Below are positions 56,138 to 63,561 of a stretch of 64,000 nt of DNA, in pieces. Each line of letters begins with the position of its first letter. The stretch's first letter is position 1. Origin of the DNA: Micromonospora sp. CP22 (GTDB taxonomy: Bacteria; Actinomycetota; Actinomycetes; Mycobacteriales; Micromonosporaceae); contig NZ_VCJO01000002.1 in assembly GCF_009712475.1 (NCBI RefSeq), positions 372,001-436,000 of the forward strand, read 5' to 3'. A program made the position numbers and the translations under genes. The notes below the pieces were generated by a model that did not search any database, was not told the origin of the DNA, and saw only the letters and a list, made by a program, of their open reading frames with translations.

Positions 56138-58504
56138 ATGGCACCTGGTCCATCCGGGACGACAGCCCTGCCACCGTGGTCCCTGCCCGGCGCACAGCCG
56201 GGCCGCGTCCGCCTGACCCGCGAGCTGCCGGTGGCGCTGCGCGACGCACTCACCGGGGTACGCGACGACACCGCCGCCCGCGAGCGGATGCTGCTCACCG
56301 GTTGGCTCGCGGTGTTGTCGCGGTCGGTCGGCGAGCCCACGGTGAGCACAGCGGTGATCGGTGCGACCGGGGGTCTCGACCAGGTCAGCAGCCAGGTCGG
56401 TGACCTCACCTGGGCCGACCTGGCAGCAGCGCTGCGCCGGGTTCCGTTGGACGGTCGACCACACAGCGCCGTCGACGCCCGGGGCACGCTTGCCGACGAC
56501 ACCGCCGACCTGGTGGTACGGCTCGGACCCGGCTGCGCCGGGTTGGAGCTGGCCTACGACCTTGAGCACGTCGGACACGACGCCGCCCAGCGGGTGCTCG
56601 GCTACCTGCTCCACGCCCTGCGACGGCTTTCGGAGACGCCGGACGCGGCAGTGGATCTCGGCGACATGTTGAGCCCCGAGGAGCGACGGCGTCAGCTCGT
56701 CGACCTGTGCGGTGCCCGGGTGCACAACGGTCCCGACGGATTCGTCGCGGCTTTCCAGTCGCGGGCGGCGGCCGTACCCGACCGTCCGGCGGTCCGCCAC
56801 CGCGAGGGCACGTTGACCTACGGCGAACTCGATCGTGCCTCCCGTCGGTTGGCCCATCGCCTGCGCGGGCTCGGCGTCCGCGACGGCGACACGGTGGCCG
56901 TCGTCAGCGACCGGCACCTCGACTGGGTGGTGGCGATGCTGGGCGTCCTACGCGCGGGCGCGGTGTACCTACCGGTGCGGCCGGACTTCCCGCCGGCACG
57001 GGTGCAGGGCCAACTCGACCGGGCCTGCTGTCGGTTGGCGCTGGTCGACGAACCCGGCTCGATCCTCATGTCCGACGTCGTCGGCACCGACGGCTGGTCC
57101 GGCGCGGTGGCGCCGATCGCCGACTCCGGCGCCGACCCGGTCCCGGTCGACCTGCCGCCGCCGACCGGTGAGCGTCCCGCGTACGTGTACTTCACCTCGG
57201 GCTCGACCGGGCAGCCGAAGGGTGCCGTCTGCGCCCACGCCGGGATGATCAACCACTTGTGGGCGAAGGTCGACGACCACGACCTCGGGCCCGACGACGT
57301 GGTGACTCAGACCGCCTCGCAGTGCTTCGACATCTCGCTGTGGCAGGTCTGTGCGCCCCTGCTGGTCGGTGGCACCTGCGTGGTGGTCGACGTCGACCGG
57401 CAACTCGACGTGGCCGCCTTCACCGCGCTGCTGCTGCGGCACCAGGTGACCACCATCCAGGTCGTACCCTCCTATCTGGAGGTGCTGCTCACCCACCTGG
57501 AGACCGGTACGGTACGGCTGCCCCGGCTCCGGTCGGTGTCGGTGACCGGTGAAGCGCTCCGCTCGGACCTGGTCCGTCGCTGGTTCGCGGTGCTGCCGGA
57601 AGTGCGGCTGCTCAACGCGTACGGAGCGACGGAGACCTCCGACGACGCCATGCACGAGGTGCTCGACGGGCCCGGGGAGCGGGACCTGCCCGTGGTCAGC
57701 GTCGGCCGGGCCCTGCGCAACATGCGGGTCTACGTCGTCGACGACCGGTTGCGCCTGATGCCGGAGGGTGCCCGGGGTGAGATCGTGTTCGCCGGGGTGT
57801 GCGTGGGGCACGGCTACCTCAACGACCCGCAACGCACCGCCGAGGTGTTCACCACCGACCCGTACCATCCGGGCGAGCGGCTCTACCGATCCGGTGACCT
57901 GGGCCGCTGGCTGCCGGAAGGGCGGCTGGAGTTCCTGGGCCGCCGCGACCACCAGGTCAAGATCCGAGGTCTGCGGGTGGAGGTCGAGGAGGTCCGGGCC
58001 GCGCTGGCGGCGGTACCGGGGGTGCTCGACGCCGCTGTCGTCGCCGTCGGGGAGGGCAACCGGGCCCGGCTGGTGGGCTTCCACGTCGCCACTGACGAGA
58101 TCTCGTCGGACGACCTCGACAAGCAGCTCGCCACGCGGCTACCGGACTACATGATCCCGGCACACCACGTCCGGCTCGACGCGCTGCCGCTCAACGACAA
58201 CGGGAAGGTCGACCTGGCCCGACTGCGGCGGCAGGCCCGGGAGGCGACCGCCGGTACCGCCGTTGCCGAGCCGCCACACACGGCGGTCGAGCGCCGCCTG
58301 GCACTGGAGTGGTCCGAGGTGCTGGGGCTGCCGGTCGAGCGGGTGGGCCGGGACGACGACTTCTTCGAGTCCGGCGGCACCTCGCTGGCGGCGATCCACC
58401 TGCTGACCCGGCTGGGACACCGGCTGTCGCTGTCCGACATGTTGGCCGGTCCGACACTGCGTGAGATCGCGCTTCGTCTTGAGGACACCGACGTCTCCGG
58501 ATAG
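56138..58504 (+). CDS. NRPS adenylation-carrier protein (A-PCP) with condensation-domain remnant
   Basis: 788 residues. Residues 1-210 resemble the C-terminal lobe of a condensation domain ('LLTGWLAVLSRSVGE', 'LELAYDLEHVGHDAAQRVL', 'LSPEERRRQL') but lack HHxxxDG. The A domain (225-690) carries all core motifs: A3 'YVYFTSGSTGQPKGAV', A4 'FDISLWQ' with Asp235-equivalent, A5 'NAYGATETSDD', A7 'YRSGDLGRW', A8 'GRRDHQVKIRGLRVE', A10 'NDNGKVDLARL' with the essential Lys (about 687). The PCP (712-780) has Ser in 'FFESGGTSLAAI'. No thioesterase. My reading of the specificity residues is DIWQSTADDK, consistent with a short basic amino acid. Convergent with the ATP-grasp gene, 33 bp apart. Confidence 0.92.
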   Translation: MAPGPSGTTALPPWSLPGAQPGRVRLTRELPVALRDALTGVRDDTAARERMLLTGWLAVLSRSVGEPTVSTAVIGATGGLDQVSSQVGDLTWADLAAALRRVPLDGRPHSAVDARGTLADDTADLVVRLGPGCAGLELAYDLEHVGHDAAQRVLGYLLHALRRLSETPDAAVDLGDMLSPEERRRQLVDLCGARVHNGPDGFVAAFQSRAAAVPDRPAVRHREGTLTYGELDRASRRLAHRLRGLGVRDGDTVAVVSDRHLDWVVAMLGVLRAGAVYLPVRPDFPPARVQGQLDRACCRLALVDEPGSILMSDVVGTDGWSGAVAPIADSGADPVPVDLPPPTGERPAYVYFTSGSTGQPKGAVCAHAGMINHLWAKVDDHDLGPDDVVTQTASQCFDISLWQVCAPLLVGGTCVVVDVDRQLDVAAFTALLLRHQVTTIQVVPSYLEVLLTHLETGTVRLPRLRSVSVTGEALRSDLVRRWFAVLPEVRLLNAYGATETSDDAMHEVLDGPGERDLPVVSVGRALRNMRVYVVDDRLRLMPEGARGEIVFAGVCVGHGYLNDPQRTAEVFTTDPYHPGERLYRSGDLGRWLPEGRLEFLGRRDHQVKIRGLRVEVEEVRAALAAVPGVLDAAVVAVGEGNRARLVGFHVATDEISSDDLDKQLATRLPDYMIPAHHVRLDALPLNDNGKVDLARLRRQAREATAGTAVAEPPHTAVERRLALEWSEVLGLPVERVGRDDDFFESGGTSLAAIHLLTRLGHRLSLSDMLAGPTLREIALRLEDTDVSG

Positions 58505-58537
58505 CGTGCGGGTCGGAACCGGTCCGGCGGGGTGGTG

Positions 58538-59752
58538 TCAGCCGATCGCCACCGGCAGCGCCGCGACCGCCCGGTCGGCTCGCGCGCCGGCCTCCGCCGC
58601 TGATCGCCCCTGGGCGATCACGTAGCCGAGCCGTTCCAGGAACGAGCCGAGCCGGACGATCCGTCGGCCCGGCCGCGCGGTGACCACCGCGTCGACCACA
58701 CCGGGCAGCGCCAACGCTGACGCCGGGTCGGGCACCGTCTCGACGACACCGTCCGCCGTCGGCACGAGGAAGCGGACACTGGCGTACCCGTTGCGCACCG
58801 TCTGCGGTGGTGGGACACGACCCGCGCTGCGCGCCACCAGCTCCGCGATCAGGTCCTGTCCGGTGGCGACCCGGATCGCCTGCGGGATCATGCCGCCGGC
58901 CAGCCTGGGATTCACCTCCACCACGACCGCCCGGCCGCCGGTCACCCGTAGCTCGACGTGGGCCGCGCCCCACCGCAGCCCGAGCGCGGCGAGCGCGGCG
59001 CGGGCGCTCTCCGCGAGCAGCTCGGCGGTGCCGGACTCGACGGGGGCGGGAACATCGTGCCCGATCTCAAGGAACCCCCGGGTCTCGTCGACATGCTTGG
59101 CTACCACCATCCGCACCTCGCCGTCGAGCAACTCGACGGAGAACTCCGGGCCGGGCAGGTAACGCTCGACCAGCACGGCGGACGGCAACGGCAGGCCCCG
59201 CTCGTCGGTCCTGGTGGCGAGCAGGTCGGCAGCGTGGGCGGCCACCCCGCGCAGGTCGTCGCAACGGCGTACCCCGATCGAGCCCGAACGACTGACCGGT
59301 TTCACCACCACCGGCAGGCCCAGTCGCTGCGCCGCGTCGACCGCGTCGGCGGCCGACGTCACCACCTGGAACCCGGGTGAGGCGACGCCGGTGGCCGCGA
59401 ACCGCGCACGCTGGACGCTCTTGCTCCGGGCAGCGGCCAACCGGTCCGGGTCCTCCCCCGGCAGGTCGAGGGCGCGAGCCACGGCGGCGGCGGTGGCGAT
59501 GAAGTACTCGGAGCTGGAGGTCACTCCGACGACCTGCTGCGACCGGGCCAGGTCACGGCAGTGCGCCAGCACCGTGGGCAGCGCCGCCGTGTCGCACCGG
59601 TGCACCGGCAGGTCCAGCTCCGCGGCGTACGGGTAACGGGCCGGATCGGCGCACAGCAGCGCCGGGACGAGACCCAGGTCGCGGGCTCGTTCCGCGAAGA
59701 GGCGACCGCTGCCGGTCGTGTTGCTCTCCACCAGGATCAGCAGCTCAGCCAC
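58538..59752 (-). CDS. ATP-grasp ligase (amino-acid ligase type)
   Basis: 404 residues of the ATP-grasp superfamily, closest in pattern to BacD/carnosine-synthase-like enzymes that join amino acids through an acyl-phosphate. The N-terminal domain starts 'LLILVESNTTGSGRLFAERA'. ATP-grasp features are 'PVVVKPVSRSGSIGVRR' (Lys and Gly loop), 'ERYLPGPEFSVELLDGE', and the Mg site 'VVEVNPRLAGGMIPQAIRVA' (Glu, Asn). The GTG at 59752 overlaps the lyase gene by 8 bp, so the two are coupled. Substrates unknown; the context suggests ligation of a non-proteinogenic amino acid. Confidence 0.9.
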   Translation of the reverse strand: MAELLILVESNTTGSGRLFAERARDLGLVPALLCADPARYPYAAELDLPVHRCDTAALPTVLAHCRDLARSQQVVGVTSSSEYFIATAAAVARALDLPGEDPDRLAAARSKSVQRARFAATGVASPGFQVVTSAADAVDAAQRLGLPVVVKPVSRSGSIGVRRCDDLRGVAAHAADLLATRTDERGLPLPSAVLVERYLPGPEFSVELLDGEVRMVVAKHVDETRGFLEIGHDVPAPVESGTAELLAESARAALAALGLRWGAAHVELRVTGGRAVVVEVNPRLAGGMIPQAIRVATGQDLIAELVARSAGRVPPPQTVRNGYASVRFLVPTADGVVETVPDPASALALPGVVDAVVTARPGRRIVRLGSFLERLGYVIAQGRSAAEAGARADRAVAALPVAIG

Positions 59753-61181
59753 GACAGATCGCCTCGCTGGCCGCAGCGAGCGCATCGGACGCCCGGTTCC
59801 ATCCCCGGCGCAGGTCCCGCAGCTCCGCGCGCAGCCGGTGCCGCAGCGTCCAGGCGGCGGCCAGTGCCTCCGCCCGGCTGCCGGGGCCACCGCCGAAGCG
59901 GGCACGGTCGGCGGCGGTACGCGGGTCGATCCGCGCGAACCCCTCCGGTGGCCAGTCCGCGCCCTCGTCCACTGCCCGTAGCACCGCAGCACCGACCCGG
60001 TGGTGGGCCTCGCGGAACGGCACCCCCTGGCGGACCAGGTCGTTGGCGACCGCCGTGGCCTCGACGAAGCTGCGGGCGGCGACGGACTCCATGGTGTCCG
60101 GACGTGGCCGAGCCCCCGCGACCACGAGGGCGGCCAGGGCCAGCACGTCCCGCGTGGTCCGCAGTGCCGGCCCGACCGACGCCATCGCCTCGGTGCCGAC
60201 CTCGATCGAGTTGGTGAACGGCGCCGAGCGGATCGCGCTCGTCGCACTCACCCAGGCACCCAGCACCCGGGTGGGCCGCGCCTTGAGGTGTTCCAGGACG
60301 AAGGCGTTGCGCTTCTGCGGAAGCGCCGAGGAGCCGCCCACCAGCCAGTCGGGAAAGTGCACGTAACCCAGGTCGGCCGCACTCCACAGTTGCAGGTCGG
60401 CGGCGAGCCGCGACACCGTGACACCCAGGTTGGCGGCGACGCCGAGCGCATCGAGGGAGGCGTCGCGGGAGGCGATCGCGTCCACGGCGTGCAGGGGACC
60501 GGAGGCGAAGCCCAGCAACGCCGCCGTTCGCTCGGTGTCGAGGTCGATGTCGGTGCCGGCCACCGCGTGTGCGCCGAGCGGGCATCGACGGATCGAGCGG
60601 AGACAGGCCACCATCCGGTCGAGTTCTCGAAGCAGGGCGAGCGCCACCCCGGTGAGGTAGTAGCCGTAGGTGATCGGCATGGCCGGTTGGTAGTGGGTGT
60701 GGATCGCCATCACGTCGTCGAGGTGGCGGCCGGCGGCGGCGAGCAACGCGGTGACCAACCTGCCGCCCTCGGCGACCACGTCGGAGCAACGCTCCCGCAA
60801 CGCCAGGAGCGTGGTGGTGGCGTTCAGGTCGTTGCGGGACCGGCCGGTGTGCAGCAGGCCACCCACGTCAGGGCCGCAGCGACGGGTGACGGCCTCCTCG
60901 TAGGCGAGGTAGATGCCACGCGGCCGGGGAAGCGACAGCACCGGGGCGAAGCCTTCGGCCTCGATCTGACGTACGGTGCGCAGCAGACGGGCCGCCTTCT
61001 CGCCGACGATGACCCCGCGCTCGGCCAGCATCACCAGGTGCGCCCGGTCGACCTGGGCGATCAGGCGCAGCTGCGCCCGGTCGACCACCGGGTCGGGGGC
61101 CTCGTAGCAGAGCCGCTGTGCCTTGCCGGCGAGGGGGCGGGCGATTCGGCCGGTGTCCGACGACGCGAGCGGTCCGCTCAT
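59745..61181 (-). CDS. Argininosuccinate-lyase-family C-N lyase
   Basis: 478 residues of the aspartase/fumarase superfamily, argininosuccinate lyase branch, which split N-substituted aspartates into an amine and fumarate. Signature regions: H111-T-G-R-S-R-N-D118, 'HTHYQPAMPITYGYYL' with the catalytic-His region (161-163), 'PLGAHAVAGTDIDLDTERTA', and the mobile loop G283-S-S-A-L-P-Q-K-R-N carrying the catalytic Ser. The loop differs from the usual GSSxMPQKKNPD of arginine enzymes, and the gene sits between an SbnA-like synthase (ATGA overlap) and an ATP-grasp ligase rather than with arg genes. A specialised substrate is therefore likely; argininosuccinate itself cannot be excluded. Confidence 0.88.
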   Translation of the reverse strand: MSGPLASSDTGRIARPLAGKAQRLCYEAPDPVVDRAQLRLIAQVDRAHLVMLAERGVIVGEKAARLLRTVRQIEAEGFAPVLSLPRPRGIYLAYEEAVTRRCGPDVGGLLHTGRSRNDLNATTTLLALRERCSDVVAEGGRLVTALLAAAGRHLDDVMAIHTHYQPAMPITYGYYLTGVALALLRELDRMVACLRSIRRCPLGAHAVAGTDIDLDTERTAALLGFASGPLHAVDAIASRDASLDALGVAANLGVTVSRLAADLQLWSAADLGYVHFPDWLVGGSSALPQKRNAFVLEHLKARPTRVLGAWVSATSAIRSAPFTNSIEVGTEAMASVGPALRTTRDVLALAALVVAGARPRPDTMESVAARSFVEATAVANDLVRQGVPFREAHHRVGAAVLRAVDEGADWPPEGFARIDPRTAADRARFGGGPGSRAEALAAAWTLRHRLRAELRDLRRGWNRASDALAAASEAICRG

Positions 61182-62224
61182 CCGGCGAGGGCCTGTTCGC
61201 CGCAGACCTCGGCCAGCGTGCGACGTCCCCACCGCATCCAGGTCCAGTCGGGATCGCCGGACGGTGTCGGCACCTCCCGGGGGCGGACATCGGCGGGCAC
61301 CCGACGACGGGGGTCGGCATCGAGCCAAGCCTCGTCGTAGACGGTGTCGATGTAGCGGTCGCCCTGGTCGGGCAGCATCACCACGGTGACCTTGCCGGGG
61401 TGGGACGCCGCCCACCAGCGGGCCACCGCCAGAGCCGCCCCCGAGGTCGGGCCGTGGAACAGCGCATGCCGGCGGTGCAGCCGGCGGGTCTCCCGATAGG
61501 CGACCCCGGGCGGGCACCAGTGCACCTCGTCGAAGACCGTGTGGTCGAGGTTGCGCGGCAGCACGCTGTTACCGAGCCCACGCAGCTCCCGTACCTGGTC
61601 GGGCTGGCCGAACAGCACGCTGCCGGGGGTGTCCACCCCGACGGCGACCAGGTGTGGAAAGCAGGCCCGCAGCGCGGTCGCGGTGCCGCACATCGAGCCG
61701 CCCGAGCCGACCGGCCCGATCAGGGCGTCGACCCGGCCGAGCTGGCCGGCGAAGTGGTCGAGGAGCACCGCGTAGGAGGCGGGGTTGCGCGGATTGTCGT
61801 ACTGCCTCGGCCAGAAGTGGTCGGGATAGCGCTCGCGGATCTCGGCGAGGCGGGTCAAGCGCATCGTCTGGAACTCCCCGCGCGGCGACGGCGTCGCGCA
61901 CATCTCGATGCTGGCACCCAGGTCAGCCAGGCGGCGGCAGAGCCGCCGGTCCATCACCGGGTCGGTGACCAGGGTCAGCGGGCGGCGGATCAGGGCGGCC
62001 TTCACGGCGAGCGCCACGCCGAAGGTGCCGCTGGTCGACTCCACGATCATCGTGTTGGGGCCGATCTCGCCGGAGGCGAGGGCCGCGTCGACGATGTGAT
62101 GCGCGGGCAGCATCTTCATCAGCTTGAACGAGGCGCCCCAGAGCGAGCCGCCGAGCGGCACCACGGCCGGCATCAGATCCATGGCGACCGCGTCGACGCC
62201 CGCTTCCGGAGGGACACATGTCAC
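61178..62224 (-). CDS. SbnA-like PLP-dependent synthase (cysteine-synthase fold)
   Basis: About 348 residues of fold-type II PLP enzymes, most like SbnA, which builds the 2,3-diaminopropionate precursor from O-phosphoserine and glutamate. Shared features: 'IVESTSGTFGVALAVKAALI' (PLP phosphate loop), 'GPVGSGGSMCGTATALR', 'VDTPGSVLFGQPDQVRELRG' and 'LPDQGDRYIDTVYDEAWL'. The N-terminus is short and the canonical N-P-G-G-S-x-K-D-R around the PLP lysine is replaced by 'GASFKLMKMLPAHH'; K37 aligns best with the Schiff-base lysine. The GTG at 62224 is 12 bases after GGAGG; ATG 62182 is the alternative. It heads the operon with the lyase and ATP-grasp genes. Confidence 0.85.
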   Translation of the reverse strand: MTCVPPEAGVDAVAMDLMPAVVPLGGSLWGASFKLMKMLPAHHIVDAALASGEIGPNTMIVESTSGTFGVALAVKAALIRRPLTLVTDPVMDRRLCRRLADLGASIEMCATPSPRGEFQTMRLTRLAEIRERYPDHFWPRQYDNPRNPASYAVLLDHFAGQLGRVDALIGPVGSGGSMCGTATALRACFPHLVAVGVDTPGSVLFGQPDQVRELRGLGNSVLPRNLDHTVFDEVHWCPPGVAYRETRRLHRRHALFHGPTSGAALAVARWWAASHPGKVTVVMLPDQGDRYIDTVYDEAWLDADPRRRVPADVRPREVPTPSGDPDWTWMRWGRRTLAEVCGEQALAG

Positions 62225-62346
62225 GGTGATCCCGCACCTCCTCGGTACTCGCGGCGCGTCGGGTCTGTCGTGACCAGCACCATGACACACACCTGATGCG
62301 CGGTCTAACGTCTGGCTCAGCCAGCGCCGAGCGGAGGATTGCCGAC

Positions 62347-63384
62347 ATGGAACTCCCACGACATCGGGTCGATCTGCGTGCGATGGTCCGGCTCACCGAG
62401 TTGGCCGACTACGTCGTGCCGTTCTGTCTGCGGGTGGCCTGCGACCTACGACTGGCGGACCACCTCGCCGACGGTCCCCGGAGTGTGGAGGAACTAGCCG
62501 ACCTCACCGGCACTCGACCGGGCCCGTTGCTGCGCCTGCTCCGTACGCTGGCCAGCCGCGAGGTGTTCGCCGAGACCACGCCGACGGTCTTCGCCCTGAC
62601 CGATCTCGCCCAGCCGTTGCGCAGTGACCACCCGCTCTCCCTCGCCGACGCCTACCCGCTGCTGAGCTGCGACGTGGCCGCCTGGGGGCGGTTGGACCAC
62701 AGCGTGCGTACCGGCCAGGCCGCGTTCGACCTGGTGCACGGCACCGACTACTGGCAGTACATGGCGACGCATCCGGACGAGAGCCGCCGGTTCGACGCCT
62801 CGCAGCGGGCCGCGACACGACTGGAACTGCGCAGCGTGCTGGGCGCGTACCCGTGGTCCGAGCTGAACACGGTGGTGGACCTGGGTGGTGGGGACGGCGG
62901 GTTCCTGGCCGGCATCCTGGCTCGGTTCCGGCATCTCCGGGGCACCCTCTTCGACCTGCCGCACGTCGCGTCCGGCGCGGCGAAGGTGTTCGCCGACGCC
63001 GGAGTCTCCGACCGGGCCGAGGCGGTGGGCGGCAGCTTCCTCGAACCGGACGGCCAACCGGTGCCCGCCGGGGCCGACGCCTACCTGTTCAAGCGGGTGC
63101 TCTACCACTGGGACGACGAGAGCGCCACGGTCCTGCTGCGCAAGGCCCGCGCCGCGATGCGCCCGGACAGTCGGCTGCTCATCATCGAACCGGTGGTCGA
63201 TCCCGTCGTGCAGGGCGAGGCGTACGTCACCGGGCTGCGGTACGACATGTTGCTGCTGACCATGGCCGGTGGTGGCGCACGTGAGGTCTCCGCGATCGAG
63301 AACCTGGCGCGCGACGCGGATCTGCGACTGGTACGCACCATCGGCACCCTCACCCTGCCGATCCTGGAGATCTGCCCCGCGTGA
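62347..63384 (+). CDS. SAM-dependent O-methyltransferase (Methyltransf_2 type)
   Basis: 345 residues, typical of bacterial small-molecule O-methyltransferases. N-terminal dimerisation winged helix ('VACDLRLADHLADGPRSVEE', 'PGPLLRLLRTLASREVF'), SAM motif I 'VVDLGGGDGGFLAGIL', and 'YLFKRVLYHWDDE' with the catalytic His region. ATG at 62347 ten bases after GGAGG. Divergent from the SbnA-like gene and followed by the SARP gene, so it is probably a tailoring enzyme of the same locus. Confidence 0.9.
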   Translation: MELPRHRVDLRAMVRLTELADYVVPFCLRVACDLRLADHLADGPRSVEELADLTGTRPGPLLRLLRTLASREVFAETTPTVFALTDLAQPLRSDHPLSLADAYPLLSCDVAAWGRLDHSVRTGQAAFDLVHGTDYWQYMATHPDESRRFDASQRAATRLELRSVLGAYPWSELNTVVDLGGGDGGFLAGILARFRHLRGTLFDLPHVASGAAKVFADAGVSDRAEAVGGSFLEPDGQPVPAGADAYLFKRVLYHWDDESATVLLRKARAAMRPDSRLLIIEPVVDPVVQGEAYVTGLRYDMLLLTMAGGGAREVSAIENLARDADLRLVRTIGTLTLPILEICPA

Positions 63385-63433
63385 CGGGGCGACTCGAACA
63401 TCGAAGGCGGGTACGTCCATGGTCGACGGTCAA

Positions 63434-63467
63434 GGTTGCTGTTAGGTATCTGTCGTTCGGTTCCTGT
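63434..63467 (+). promoter_or_regulatory. Candidate SARP-binding direct repeats
   Basis: Three direct repeats GGTTGCTGT (63434-63442), GGTATCTGT (63445-63453) and GGTTCCTGT (63459-63467), starting 11 and 14 bp apart, upstream of the SARP gene. SARP proteins bind repeats on one DNA face at about 11-bp spacing. Autoregulation is inferred. Confidence 0.45.
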
Positions 63468-63561
63468 CCCACCGCCGGTTCAGAAGTTACGGTTCGTCCA
63501 CCCCTATCTCGGTTAATTGGATCGTCAGTCCAGCCGACCGAACCGGCTGGTCGTGAGCGGG

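Noticed and set aside
59745..61181. Housekeeping argH for arginine synthesis
   Set aside because: No other arg genes nearby, altered catalytic-loop sequence and translational coupling to SbnA-like and ATP-grasp genes make a specialised role more likely, though this is not proven.
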